Below, piece after piece: positions 44,777-54,612 of a DNA stretch of 64,000 nucleotides. Origin of the DNA: an uncultured Geobacteraceae bacterium (lineage in GTDB: Bacteria; Desulfobacterota; Desulfuromonadia; Geobacterales; Pseudopelobacteraceae); the NCBI GenBank assembly GCA_903901875.1, contig CAIUSO010000055.1, positions 62,001 to 126,000 on the forward strand. The letters run 5' to 3'. The notes beneath the pieces were generated by a model. It was not told the DNA's origin. It did no database searches and was given only the letters and a program-made list of their open reading frames with translations. A program made the translations under genes and the position numbers. Positions within the stretch are counted from its first letter, which is position 1; each line of letters begins with the position of its first letter.

Positions 44777-46342
44777 TTATCCCTTCATTCTGGAGGCAAC
44801 ATACTCACGACCGGAAGCGGTAATATACGTTATGCGGGAATCCCCCCCCATACCACCTTCAACCCGGATACGGGCCACATATTCGCCATTGAACTGCGGT
44901 AATGCCTGGGCGACCAGCTCCGTCACCGTGTAGGTCACCGCCGCCTGTAGCACATTGTTGCCGGAGCTCAACGTAACCGTGGCGGTGGCAGCAGAAACCC
45001 CGTTCCCATCAGGGACCGAGAACGCTCCGCTCAGGGCCTGGGTACGTACTGCACCATTGGCCGGAATTACATGGACCGTTGCCGTTGAACCGGCCGGAAT
45101 ACCGGTGGCAACCAGATTAACGGTTGCCGTAGTTGTTCCGGTCGGGAAGGTAATGTCGGCATTTCCGGTGGGAACAGCCGGCACGGCGGCAACGGACCCA
45201 CTTGAAGTTCCGCTGGTCGGTGTTACGCTGGTGATTAACAGGGTTGGATCATGTGGTACCAGAACATGACCCGGCAAACCGAAGCTGTACGCCGGATTAG
45301 TCCTCCCCGTTGTCCATCCGGTGATATTATTTGATTCAAGTCTGATAATTCCATTACTGCCGTTGCCGGGAGAATAGCAACAGTCGCCATACCCGGTCCC
45401 GCCCAGGGCCTGCATCCACCCCCAGTTATTCGGGTTGACGAGAGTATTTGCCACCAGCCTGATGGCACCGCCGCTTCCCCCGCCACCGGCACCCCCACAT
45501 CCCGAACCGGATGATCGGCCACCGGCTCCGCCATCGGCGTATATTCTTCCCCCACTGCTGTTGGCTGTTGTGCCAACGGTGATTGTTGCCGCGGTTGTTG
45601 CCGTTCCAGCAGCAATCATGATCGCCCCGCCACCACCGCCACCACCGGCACCGTTATAGGATGAGCCCGCACCGCCACCGGCACCACCGGAACCGCCGAT
45701 GAGCGGCAGCAGTGTTGACTGGCCATAGGCAATCCCCCCGAGTGTGGCATAGCTGGGATTGCCACCGGCAGCACCAAAACCTCCGCCACCACCATTATGG
45801 GCACAGTTGGTCGTAGAGTTATAGCCGCCCGATTGCCCTCCCCCGATTCCCTTTCCCGCTCCACCCGGCTGCCAGATTGCACCACCGAACAGTGCCGAAA
45901 ACCCGCCATAACCACCGTCAGAGCCACCGGGCCCGCCGGTTCCCGGCTGACCGTCATCCCCCAGATTCCCGTCTCCGTAGGTACCCGAATTCGTTGCCCC
46001 CGTCAGAGCAGTGACAGAAAGGGCACCCTCTATCTTCACATCCCCGGAGGTGCGAATGATCACCGGTGTGTTGGCAGCATTCCTGGTGAAAGAGACTGTC
46101 ACACCGTAGGGAATGTAGTATGTGGTATAGTCAAGTATCCCGCTGGGCGGTAACGCCACCGTCGTATTTGTTACGGGAGAAAAGGCACCCCGACAGGTAC
46201 TGCTGTTGAAAAAAGCAGCCCCGCAGCTGCTGCCGCTCTCAAAATTAGCTCCGTGGGAATCGGTCAGGCAGAGCAACGAGACAATAACTGCCATGCAGAC
46301 GCACCAGAGCGGTGACATTAAGCTTCTTTTTCCTGTTTCCAT
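44777..46342 (-). CDS. Exported glycine-rich protein
   Basis: 521 residues. A signal peptide ends near TDSHGA, then a short domain with four Cys (about 38-50), a long Gly-rich region (about 120-300, with runs such as GGGGGFGAAGGNP and GGSGGAGGGAG) and a beta-rich C-terminal domain (about 370-515). Gly-rich exported proteins of this kind often occur in surface or matrix structures. It is second in the four-gene operon, 45 bases after the large repeat protein and 10 bases before the dockerin-like gene. Confidence 0.75.
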   Translation of the reverse strand: METGKRSLMSPLWCVCMAVIVSLLCLTDSHGANFESGSSCGAAFFNSSTCRGAFSPVTNTTVALPPSGILDYTTYYIPYGVTVSFTRNAANTPVIIRTSGDVKIEGALSVTALTGATNSGTYGDGNLGDDGQPGTGGPGGSDGGYGGFSALFGGAIWQPGGAGKGIGGGQSGGYNSTTNCAHNGGGGGFGAAGGNPSYATLGGIAYGQSTLLPLIGGSGGAGGGAGSSYNGAGGGGGGGAIMIAAGTATTAATITVGTTANSSGGRIYADGGAGGRSSGSGCGGAGGGGSGGAIRLVANTLVNPNNWGWMQALGGTGYGDCCYSPGNGSNGIIRLESNNITGWTTGRTNPAYSFGLPGHVLVPHDPTLLITSVTPTSGTSSGSVAAVPAVPTGNADITFPTGTTTATVNLVATGIPAGSTATVHVIPANGAVRTQALSGAFSVPDGNGVSAATATVTLSSGNNVLQAAVTYTVTELVAQALPQFNGEYVARIRVEGGMGGDSRITYITASGREYVASRMKG

Positions 46343-46387
46343 ATAAACCTCCTGTCTATCATTGCATCAGTAATCCCTGCTGTCATC

Positions 46388-49300
46388 TTATGCGTTCCAT
46401 CCTGACAATCTGTTCCATACGATCCAATCAACGTAATCCCGTGGTGACCGGCGGTATATTCCGGTGTCCCTCAGGTCACCGGTCACTTGCGCTGCACCAC
46501 CGACACTCCCCACAATCCCCGGCTTAAAAAAGGTAATGGTATCTGCCGGAGTGCTGATCGTGGTGGTTACCCCATAGGGGGTGGTCACCACCACAACCCG
46601 GTCTCCCGGTGCCGCCGTCGCATCAATAACCACTGTCACCGTCAGATGTTCCCCGGTACCATCGCTGGACCAGACCGGCGAATTGTCGATAGCCACGTTG
46701 TTACCCGGCAGTATGGCCACATTGGTGGCCCCCTGGAGATAACGGCCATTGATCGTCAGGGTAAAGGTGGTTCCCACCGTCGGCAATATCTGTGAAATTG
46801 AATTAATGACCGGCTTGTAACCTACCAGCAGCTTTTCAGCAGCCGGCACGGCAGGCATCACCGCCCCCGTCGCCGTTTTTGCGACGATACTCTTCTGACC
46901 GATGGCCACGGCAGAAGTGGCCGTCAACATTACGGTTCCACTTTTTCCGCTCGCTGCCGCAGTCCAGGAACCGATTGAAATACCTTCGGCTGGAATGACA
47001 GAGACACCGGTCACCACACCAAGGCCGGAGCCCGAGAGAGTCAGGGTGGTGGAGCTTCCCGGCTCCAGAATTGCCGGTGCAATGCCGGTAATGGCTCCCC
47101 CCACCACCACACCGACGGCCCCAGACATCGCCGGACTATAGGTGACACTCTGCCGATTTTGAACATCCGGGGTGGTAACCATGATTCCGAGCGGCAATGA
47201 AGTAACCGGGCCGTAGTTGCTGCTTTGAGTCGGGATCGACGGAGCAGCCACCACAACACCCACCGGCTGCGAAATTAATGGAGAATAGGTGGTGCCCGCA
47301 TCCGAGCTCACATGGAATGTGTTTTGCGGTGCCGCCACCTTCGACGTTGTCCAACCGGGAGTGGTGATGGTCACCATCCGATCACCGATGTCAGCACCGG
47401 TAGAAATCGTGAAAGTCACCGTTGCCAGGGTACCGTCCGAGCTGACGGACGGGGGATTATTGACCGATATTCCGCTTGCCGGGAAGAAATCAATACTGCT
47501 GGCAGAGGAGAGGTTTTTGCCGAAAACATTCAAAGTTACCGTCTGTCCCACCATGGCCCGTATGGGCTGCATACTCAATATCCGTGGTTCGGGCAGGGTG
47601 ACCAAAAACTGGTTCGCCCCCGAAGAAGACGGTAAAGCACTGCCGGCAGGAAGGGATACCACCACCGTCCGCATGGTGGTGAGAGCGGTTGAGTCAATAT
47701 CAATAATCACTTCCGGGTTTCCCATCGGGTTTACGGCAAATGAGTTAGCCCTGACCGTAATACCATCCGCCGGTATGAAGGAAAGGGATTTTGCCGATGC
47801 CAACCCGATGCCGTAAACAGTTACCTTCACACCGGAGGTACCGATGGCACCGGTTCCCGGTGAGATACCGGTAATAGTTGATCCAACCGTAACTCCAACC
47901 GGCAGAGACATGGCCGGACCATACGCCACACTGTTACCGGTAGACGGTGGCACCGAAGCGACCTGAACACCAACCATCGGTGAAATAAGGGGGGAATAGG
48001 TAGAGCCGGCATCGGCGGTGACCGCAAATGAATTTGCCACCGAGGGAATTGAAGACGACGTCCAGCCGGGAGTTGTGATGGTAACCACCCGAGTGCCGGT
48101 CGGTGCCGTGGCGGAAACATTCACCATCGCCGAAGCCTGGGTGCCGTCGGCAGAGACAATGGGCGGGTTATTTATCGAGATGCCGGTGGCCGGGCTGATG
48201 TCAATGCTGGTGGCTGAAGAAAAGTTTTTACCAAAGAGGTTTAACGAGAACAGCTGCCCCGTCTGGGCCCGTGTAGGCTGTATACTGAGGATTTGTGGCT
48301 CCGGCAGGGTAACCAGGAACTGATTTGCCGCCGGAACCGCCGGTAACGGGCTCCCGGCGGGAAGCGTGACCATCACCGTCCGCGGCGTGACGGCTGCCGT
48401 TGGATCGATGGAAATACGAACTTCCGGATTACCATCGCTATTGATGGCAAATGATCCGGGTAGCACCGTGATACCGGTGGCAGGCTTGAATGAAATGTCG
48501 GTAGCACCACCAAAGCCGGTCCCAACCACCGTAACCTTCAGGTCAATCGCGCCCACCGGTCCGGTTCGGGGAACAACACCGGTAATGGCCGATCCGACGG
48601 TGACTCCTACCGGGACGGACGCCGCACCATACCCTGCCTGAATACCGGTGGGGCCGTTGGCAGCCGGTCCCACCTGGACCCCCACCTGCGTCGTTACAAG
48701 TGGTCCATAGTTCATAGTCTGTATCGGAGTTACCGTCACAGCATTGGCGGTCCCGCCATCACCGCGGCCGGGAGAAGTTGCGGTGATAGTGGCAGTTCCG
48801 ACAGCGGTGGCCGTAACCGTAACCTGGGCCGAGCGTAACCCGGCCGGAATAGTAACCGTTGCCGGAGCGGAAACCACCCCCCCCGGTGAAACGCCCAAGG
48901 CCACCGGAAAACCGCCCGGAGGAGCAGTATCACTGAGGGAAACCGTAAGCAGATAGGTAAAGGTAAGGCCGGTCAATGTTGTGGGGGGGGAAAGGTTAAT
49001 GGTCGGCTTAGGGTACACCGAGAGCACCGAACCAGCATCTGCCATACCACCACTTGAGGCGGTTACCGTAACGATCTGTACACCCGCACTACCGGTATCC
49101 GGCAGTAAAAGCGGTACAGAAACCGAAGAGAGCCCTTCCGTAATGGTAATTGAAGGGACAACTGACACCAGTGACGGGTCACTGCTCACCAGATTGACGA
49201 CCCTGCCACCAACAGGGGCAAGACCAGGAAGTGAAACCGTCAACACCGCGCCGGGCTGCCCCTGCTGAAGTGCCAACGTCGCCGGAGTGAGGGCGAGGGC

Positions 49301-49915
49301 AGTTCCCGTCACCGGCTGATTCCAGACGGTGACCGCGGCCAACTGGACCAGATACCCCTCACCGGCGGTAAGGATAAAATCATCCCCAGCCACCATATCC
49401 CCATCAACGGCCATGGTCTGCCAGGTACCGGTTGCGGCATCAAGCCGGGAGAGACTGATGAGGGAGGCGAGTCCCATCGAATGGGCAAGCTCCGATGCAT
49501 GATAGCTGTCGGGAAAGCAGGAATAACTGAAAAAGTTCAGACCAGAAAGCAGCGTAACCGGGGAACAGGAGGTATTATTGCCAAGATCCAGCAGGGCCGG
49601 GCCGGTTGAATACACATACAACGCCGTCTGCCCGGTCAGATGAAAATCAACACCGACAGGATTCCCCGCTCCATCCAACTCAGCCCGCAGCATAGTTCCA
49701 TTGGCAGGGTCATAGGCTTCTACGGCGGTAACTGAAAAGGATTTCCATCGGGTCAGCAGCGGGTAGGACGACTTCACACCGGAAGCGAGGGCTTCCGTGA
49801 CCGCGACAACGTTCAGCCCCGGCTGCACCGTAGCGGAAAGCGATGCGGCACCGACTGAACAGGGTAGCATCAGAAGGAGCATTAGTATGCCATATATGGC
49901 TACACGAGATATCAT
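46388..49915 (-). CDS. Large exported repeat protein
   Basis: About 1175 residues from ATG 49915 (a TTG 20 codons upstream is unlikely; a signal peptide directly follows this ATG: YGILMLLLMLPCSVGA). The N-terminal part (to about 210) may be a folded domain with two Cys; Ig-like segments follow (about 205-400), then three 237-residue tandem repeats, each with IPT/TIG-like stretches (LPEPQILSIQPTRAQTGQ, VVTITTPGW). No anchor or sorting signal at the C-terminus. It is the first gene of the exported-protein operon and has a strong promoter. Likely an extracellular adhesin or matrix protein (inference). Confidence 0.78.
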   Translation of the reverse strand: MISRVAIYGILMLLLMLPCSVGAASLSATVQPGLNVVAVTEALASGVKSSYPLLTRWKSFSVTAVEAYDPANGTMLRAELDGAGNPVGVDFHLTGQTALYVYSTGPALLDLGNNTSCSPVTLLSGLNFFSYSCFPDSYHASELAHSMGLASLISLSRLDAATGTWQTMAVDGDMVAGDDFILTAGEGYLVQLAAVTVWNQPVTGTALALTPATLALQQGQPGAVLTVSLPGLAPVGGRVVNLVSSDPSLVSVVPSITITEGLSSVSVPLLLPDTGSAGVQIVTVTASSGGMADAGSVLSVYPKPTINLSPPTTLTGLTFTYLLTVSLSDTAPPGGFPVALGVSPGGVVSAPATVTIPAGLRSAQVTVTATAVGTATITATSPGRGDGGTANAVTVTPIQTMNYGPLVTTQVGVQVGPAANGPTGIQAGYGAASVPVGVTVGSAITGVVPRTGPVGAIDLKVTVVGTGFGGATDISFKPATGITVLPGSFAINSDGNPEVRISIDPTAAVTPRTVMVTLPAGSPLPAVPAANQFLVTLPEPQILSIQPTRAQTGQLFSLNLFGKNFSSATSIDISPATGISINNPPIVSADGTQASAMVNVSATAPTGTRVVTITTPGWTSSSIPSVANSFAVTADAGSTYSPLISPMVGVQVASVPPSTGNSVAYGPAMSLPVGVTVGSTITGISPGTGAIGTSGVKVTVYGIGLASAKSLSFIPADGITVRANSFAVNPMGNPEVIIDIDSTALTTMRTVVVSLPAGSALPSSSGANQFLVTLPEPRILSMQPIRAMVGQTVTLNVFGKNLSSASSIDFFPASGISVNNPPSVSSDGTLATVTFTISTGADIGDRMVTITTPGWTTSKVAAPQNTFHVSSDAGTTYSPLISQPVGVVVAAPSIPTQSSNYGPVTSLPLGIMVTTPDVQNRQSVTYSPAMSGAVGVVVGGAITGIAPAILEPGSSTTLTLSGSGLGVVTGVSVIPAEGISIGSWTAAASGKSGTVMLTATSAVAIGQKSIVAKTATGAVMPAVPAAEKLLVGYKPVINSISQILPTVGTTFTLTINGRYLQGATNVAILPGNNVAIDNSPVWSSDGTGEHLTVTVVIDATAAPGDRVVVVTTPYGVTTTISTPADTITFFKPGIVGSVGGAAQVTGDLRDTGIYRRSPRDYVDWIVWNRLSGWNA
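46526..48709 (-). repeat. Three tandem 237-codon repeats in the large exported protein
   Basis: Units begin with YGPLVTTQVGVQVG (48709), YSPLISPMVGVQVA (47998) and YSPLISQPVGVVVA (47287), exactly 237 codons apart (711 bases). Units 1 and 2 are closely related throughout (for example ANQFLVTLPEP in both); unit 3 (to about 46526) is diverged and includes an extra short VGV repeat. Confidence 0.85.
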
Positions 49916-49998
49916 GAACGCGGTCCCACTACCGTACCAAGGTCTCAATGGCGTATGACAGTCACAAACCGGCAACTTACTTTCATAACAACATTTTA

Positions 49999-50027
49999 TT
50001 TATATTCATTACCCTATTAACTGTCAA
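49999..50027 (-). promoter_or_regulatory. Sigma-70 promoter of the exported-protein operon
   Basis: The minus strand has TTGACA (50027-50022), exactly 17 bases, then TATAAA (50004-49999). This is close to full consensus and lies about 85 bases upstream of the large repeat-protein ATG. The surrounding 49976-50175 region is strongly AT-rich. Confidence 0.75.
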
Positions 50028-50175
50028 CAATAAATTATCAACAATGAATTATTGACAACAAATTCAGACTTTTAAATTTTATATCACATTGAGATTTCCC
50101 TACATACAGATTCCTGAGACTGGGGTATTATGTTCCACATCATAAAAATCTGACTTTGGGAGATCGGGGGAAATT

Positions 50176-50544
50176 ATGGGGATTTCATACCTTTTAAACG
50201 ATGTAACAGGCATAATTATTTCCAACTGGTCGGGAGAAATCAGCGTCGACGACATGACTCAGCACTGGCATACGGTGCTGGAGCAGATGAAGACGCCCAC
50301 GGGAAAGGGTTCACTGATTGATTTTGGCGATGCAAAACCACGGATTAATTTTACCGACCTCACTCACTTTGTGAGCACAATCGTCATTCCGACGCTTCAG
50401 GGAAAAAAGTGGAAAACTGCCATTGTCGCCCACGACCCGTTCCAGTACAGTTCTGCTCGTCAATTCGAAACATTGGTAGATAAACGCCTTGAAATAAAAA
50501 TATTTACAAACCAGGTTGATGCGCTCAACTGGTTTGCATCATAG
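50176..50544 (+). CDS. STAS/SpoIIAA-like protein
   Basis: 122 residues, cytoplasmic. The pattern ISYLLNDVTGIIISNWSGEI and KTAIVAHDPFQYSSARQFETL resembles SpoIIAA-like/STAS-fold proteins of the DUF3478 type, but without a clear phosphorylation Ser motif. GGGGGAAATT precedes the ATG. It stands alone, divergent from the exported-protein operon. Function unknown. Confidence 0.6.
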   Translation: MGISYLLNDVTGIIISNWSGEISVDDMTQHWHTVLEQMKTPTGKGSLIDFGDAKPRINFTDLTHFVSTIVIPTLQGKKWKTAIVAHDPFQYSSARQFETLVDKRLEIKIFTNQVDALNWFAS

Positions 50545-50573
50545 CACGCAGGATTTTACATTATTACTCACCG

Positions 50574-51476
50574 TTATTCTCCATCGGATGTATGTGCCTT
50601 GGGATGGGCCTTGTCATACACTTCCATCAACCGGTCTAAACTGACGTGGGTATATTTCTGGGTGGTCGACAGGGATACATGGCCGAGCAGCTCTTGAATA
50701 GCTCGCAGGTCCGCCCCCCCCTCCAGCATATGGGTGGCAAAAGTGTGCCTGAGTGTGTGGGGCGAAATCCGCTTGAAGGCCGCCAGACGGAGGACATGGG
50801 CATCAACGATGCGCGTCACACTGCGGCGGTTAATCCGTTCCCCCCGGGTATTGAGAAAAACCGCGCCACTCACCTGACTCCCCCTCTCGTCAAGATACTC
50901 CTGCAATGCGGCCAGAGCGCGGCTACCCACCGGGACAATGCGCTCTTTCCCCCCTTTGCCGGTGACCCGCACCATCCCCCCGAAAAGATCAAGTTCACCG
51001 ACATTCAGAGAGGTCAGCTCGGAAACACGGAGTCCGCTTGAGTAGAGGAGCTCCAGAATTGCCCGATCCCGCAGGACATATTTTTCCCCATCATCCGGTG
51101 CCTCCATCAGGGTGGTGGCCTGATCGATATTCAGATGGAACGGCAACCGCTGCTCTTTCTTCGGTGTGGCAATCAGCTCGGCAGGATTGGCCGACACCAC
51201 ACCACGGCGCAGCAGATAGCGGAAAAAAGAACGGATTGCGGCAAGCTTGCGTCCCAGGGAACTTTTCTTCGTGGTTTTCGACAGTCCGGCCAGATACCGT
51301 CTCAGAAACAAATGTTCCAGCTCTTCAGCCCGCACCAGTGCCCCCTTTTCACGAAGGGAAAAGGCCAACAATTGGGCAAGGTCGCTCCCATAGGCCGCCA
51401 GGGTATGGGGGGACACATTACGCTCTATCTGAAGATAATCGGTAAACTGCCGGATCTGTTCCGCAAGGGGGGACAT
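50574..51476 (-). CDS. xerC: Tyrosine recombinase XerC
   Basis: A 300-residue site-specific recombinase for chromosome dimer resolution. It has an N-terminal SAM-like DNA-binding domain ([22 protein letters not shown]), then catalytic residues in [14 protein letters not shown] (Arg), [12 protein letters not shown] (His-x-x-Arg) and [16 protein letters not shown] (His and nucleophile Tyr). Length matches XerC/XerD. It is followed upstream by a small lipoprotein on the same strand. Confidence 0.92.
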   Translation of the reverse strand: MSPLAEQIRQFTDYLQIERNVSPHTLAAYGSDLAQLLAFSLREKGALVRAEELEHLFLRRYLAGLSKTTKKSSLGRKLAAIRSFFRYLLRRGVVSANPAELIATPKKEQRLPFHLNIDQATTLMEAPDDGEKYVLRDRAILELLYSSGLRVSELTSLNVGELDLFGGMVRVTGKGGKERIVPVGSRALAALQEYLDERGSQVSGAVFLNTRGERINRRSVTRIVDAHVLRLAAFKRISPHTLRHTFATHMLEGGADLRAIQELLGHVSLSTTQKYTHVSLDRLMEVYDKAHPKAHTSDGE

Positions 51477-51484
51477 GGGTGCTC

Positions 51485-51895
51485 CTACTCAAAAGGGGGA
51501 AGGAGACTGTCCAGTTGCCAATTCCCGCTCTTTTCCTGATAGCTCCATTCCTGGCGATAGGAAATCGTTTTCAGTTTATTGGACGGCATCAGGATATAGT
51601 CAAACTCCGCCACCACATCCCCCTGCCGTTTTTCGGGAAGGCAACGGGAGGAGATAACGCGAAAATCGGTGATCGAGAGCCCCTGCTTTTTCAGAGCTGC
51701 CGCCTGTGCCAGAAAAGTTTCCCGCCGTTCCGCCGTGAGGTAGGTCATGCCGGCATTCTCGATTTCCTGCCAGCGCAGCATCCGGTTATAGGCCTTCGTG
51801 CTCCGGCCAAACTCTTCAACCATACCGCTTTTACCGGCACAGGCGGCAAGTAACAGACAGATACCGGCACCTGCGATTCCGATCAATCCTCTCAT
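51485..51895 (-). CDS. Small lipoprotein
   Basis: 136 residues with a lipoprotein signal peptide: [19 protein letters not shown], where LAAC is the lipobox and Cys the lipidated residue. The mature part ends with a short beta-rich domain ([19 protein letters not shown]). AGAGAG precedes the ATG. It lies eight bases upstream of xerC. No specific function known. Confidence 0.75.
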   Translation of the reverse strand: MRGLIGIAGAGICLLLAACAGKSGMVEEFGRSTKAYNRMLRWQEIENAGMTYLTAERRETFLAQAAALKKQGLSITDFRVISSRCLPEKRQGDVVAEFDYILMPSNKLKTISYRQEWSYQEKSGNWQLDSLLPPFE

Positions 51896-52041
51896 GATTA
51901 GACTCTCTCTTTCCCCATAATTTATTTCTTGTTGCTGTCGGAGGCAACCCGATTACCTGCTTCCATCCCTCTCAACTGTTGCCCCATCGGTCCAGTTTGT
52001 GTATAAGTAATGCACGTTATCTTTTCACAAGGAGTTATACC

Positions 52042-52659
52042 GTGGTTCACACTCTTGTTCAGTGGCTGTTAAGCACCATAGGCACCATGGGGTATCCCGG
52101 CATTTTACTGCTCATGGCAATGGAAAGTTCCATTATTCCGGTGCCGAGCGAACTGGTCATGCCACCGGCCGGCTTCCTGGTTTTTCAGGGAAAAATGAAT
52201 CTGGCAGCCGTTATACTCTGCGGTACCATCGGCAGTCTGATTGGTGCCTACGTCAACTATTTTGTCTCCCACTATCTGGGGAGGCCGTTGATAATTAAAT
52301 ATGGCAAATATGTCCTGATACCGCCGGATAAATTTGAGCGGGTCGAACATTTTTTCCTGAAACATGGTGAAATATCAACCTTTATCGGCCGGTTGCTTCC
52401 GGTAATCCGCCATCTGATCTCAATCCCGGCCGGGGTCGCCGGCATGAACCATGTCAAATTTTCCCTCTACACCCTGCTCGGTGCCGGAATCTGGTGTACC
52501 ATCCTGACCCTGATCGGCTATGCCATCGGCGAAAACCAGCAGTTGATCACAAAATACTCCCACCACGCACTCATCTGGGTCGTACTGTTCTGCGCGGTAC
52601 TGGTGGCACTCTATATCCTGAAGCAGCGACGCAGCCCTGCGGCACAAAGAAAATCCTGA
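52042..52659 (+). CDS. DedA-family membrane protein
   Basis: 205 residues from GTG 52042 (AAGGAG eight bases upstream). SNARE-associated/DedA fold: MAMESSIIPVPSELVMPPAG, GTIGSLIGAYVNYFVSHYLG and FIGRLLPVIRHLISIPAGVAGM, where the Arg and Pro residues are the conserved transport positions. DedA proteins help move lipid carriers or maintain the proton gradient. It stands alone, 73 bases before the PgeF gene. Confidence 0.88.
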   Translation: MVHTLVQWLLSTIGTMGYPGILLLMAMESSIIPVPSELVMPPAGFLVFQGKMNLAAVILCGTIGSLIGAYVNYFVSHYLGRPLIIKYGKYVLIPPDKFERVEHFFLKHGEISTFIGRLLPVIRHLISIPAGVAGMNHVKFSLYTLLGAGIWCTILTLIGYAIGENQQLITKYSHHALIWVVLFCAVLVALYILKQRRSPAAQRKS

Positions 52660-52731
52660 CCGGCACATTTTCGGCCAATATGCGTGAGAACACAACATCA
52701 AAGTTACCGAGGCATTTTCGGAGGAAGCACC

Positions 52732-53529
52732 ATGCAGTTACAACGTATCGGCCGTATCCAGTATATTGAAGTGGAATTTCCAGGAACACCCTGTTCCGTT
52801 CAGGGCTTCACCACCCGCCATGAGGGGGTGTCACGCCCCCCGTACAACTCGCTCAATCTGGGGATGAACACCCAGGATCAGCAGGCCACGGTGGAGGGAA
52901 ACCGCAGTCTCCTGGCACGGGCCTTCGGCATCGGCCAGGAGGCACTGGTCACGCCACGCCAGGTCCATGGCAGTGATATCCTGGTCATCAATGAACCCAA
53001 TGAAGACTTCAGCCATTTCCTCTCCGTTGAGGGGGATGCGGTCATTACCAATCAGCCCCGGGTGATGATCGGCATCTGCGTGGCCGACTGTGCGCCCATC
53101 ATCCTCTGCGACCCGGACCATGCCGTCATCGCCGTGGTCCATGCCGGCTGGAAAGGGACCGCCGCCCGCCTGGCGGCCAAAGCTGTGGCAGGCATGCAAT
53201 CTGAATTCGGTTGCAATCCGGCCCATATCCATGCCGCCATCGGCCCCTGCATCCAGAAATGCTGCTACGAGGTCGATGAGCCGGTGAAAAAAGCCTTCAC
53301 ACAGGCAGGTATCACCTGGGATGACTGCACGGAAGCCAAGGGTGCGGGCAAATGGCAGCTGGATCTGGCACAAGCCAATCGAGAGCTGTTGCAGCTTGCC
53401 GGCCTGCCCGGCTCGTCCATAGAACTGTCGGACCAGTGCGTCTGCTGTCACAGCGAACAGTTCTTTTCCTATCGGCGTGACCGGGATGAGTCAGGGCGCC
53501 AGATGGGCTTTATCATGCTTAAAGGGTAA
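52732..53529 (+). CDS. pgeF: PgeF/YfiH laccase-domain protein
   Basis: 265 residues from ATG 52732 (GGAGGAAG upstream). Metal-site residues appear in TPRQVHGSD, VADCAPIILCD and VHAGWKGTAARL, with a later IHAAIGPCIQKCCYEV. Family members include purine nucleoside phosphorylases and a peptidoglycan editing factor. The former polyphenol oxidase name is not well supported. It precedes the comM fragment by 27 bases. Confidence 0.88.
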   Translation: MQLQRIGRIQYIEVEFPGTPCSVQGFTTRHEGVSRPPYNSLNLGMNTQDQQATVEGNRSLLARAFGIGQEALVTPRQVHGSDILVINEPNEDFSHFLSVEGDAVITNQPRVMIGICVADCAPIILCDPDHAVIAVVHAGWKGTAARLAAKAVAGMQSEFGCNPAHIHAAIGPCIQKCCYEVDEPVKKAFTQAGITWDDCTEAKGAGKWQLDLAQANRELLQLAGLPGSSIELSDQCVCCHSEQFFSYRRDRDESGRQMGFIMLKG

Positions 53530-53556
53530 GCTTATCGTCGTACTACGGGGGTACCC

Positions 53557-54612
53557 ATGTTTGCAAAGGTGTTCAGCAGTGCCTTGATCGGAATTGATGC
53601 CATTGTCGTCGATGTTGAAGTTGATCTTGCCCCCGGACTGCCCGCCTTTGCCACCGTCGGACTCCCCGATGGCGCGGTCAAGGAGAGTAAGGACCGGGTC
53701 AAGGCGGCACTGAAAAACTCCGGTTACGACTTTCCGGTCCGCCGCATTACCGCCAATCTGGCCCCCGCCGATATCAAAAAGGAGGGGACCGCCTACGATC
53801 TGCCGATCTCCATCGGTATCCTCGCCGCAACCGGTATCATTGCGGGCCCTCTGCTCCATGCTTACATCCTGCTGGGTGAACTGTCACTGGATGGAGGCTT
53901 AAAGCCGATTCGGGGAGCACTCTCCATGGCGGTTGCCGCCAAGCGGGCCGGCCTCACCGGCCTGATCCTGCCGGCTGAGAACGCCCGGGAAGCGGCCGTG
54001 GTCGAGGGCATTGACGTCATCGGTGCCACCTCCCTCTCCCAGGTCGTCGAATTTCTCAGCGGCAGGGAACAGATCGAACCCTGCCGGGTTGACCTGCAGG
54101 CCCTCTTCACCAGCAGCAGCGACTACGGGGAGGATTTCAGCGAGGTCAAGGGGCAGGAGCATGCCAAGCGGGCCCTGGAAGTTGCCGCCAGCGGCGGTCA
54201 CAATCTGCTGATGATTGGCCCTCCCGGCTCAGGAAAAACCATGATCGCCCGCCGCATCCCGACCATTCTCCCCCAGATGTCATTTGACGAAGCCATCGAA
54301 ACCACCAAAATATTCAGCGTCAGCGGTATGTTGGAAAAGGAACGGGCCCTGCTGGCCATTCGCCCGTTCCGTGCTCCCCATCACACTATTTCCGATGTTG
54401 GCCTCATCGGTGGGGGGACGACGCCAAAACCGGGGGAGGTTTCTCTGGCTCACAACGGAGTTCTGTTTCTCGATGAGCTCCCCGAGTTCAAGAAAAATGT
54501 TCTGGAAGTGCTGCGGCAACCAATTGAAGACGGTCGAGTTACCATTTCCCGCTCCCTCGTTTCCCTCACCTATCCATCCCGCGTTATGTTGGTAGCGGCC
54601 ATGAACCCCTGT
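53557..54612 (+). pseudogene. comM: comM (YifB Mg-chelatase-like ATPase), disrupted after codon 352
   Basis: The first 352 codons are intact. They cover the N-terminal domain ([22 protein letters not shown], joined in the gene), Walker A (GPPGSGKT) and Walker B (VLFLDELPE). Conserved MNPC is then followed by GCAP where family members have PCG. From 54613 the sequence belongs to the integrated element, and the frame continues only to 54831 with unrelated residues. About 150 C-terminal residues are missing and should lie beyond the other end of the element. ComM is a branch-migration helicase for natural transformation, so the insertion probably disables it. Confidence 0.92.
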
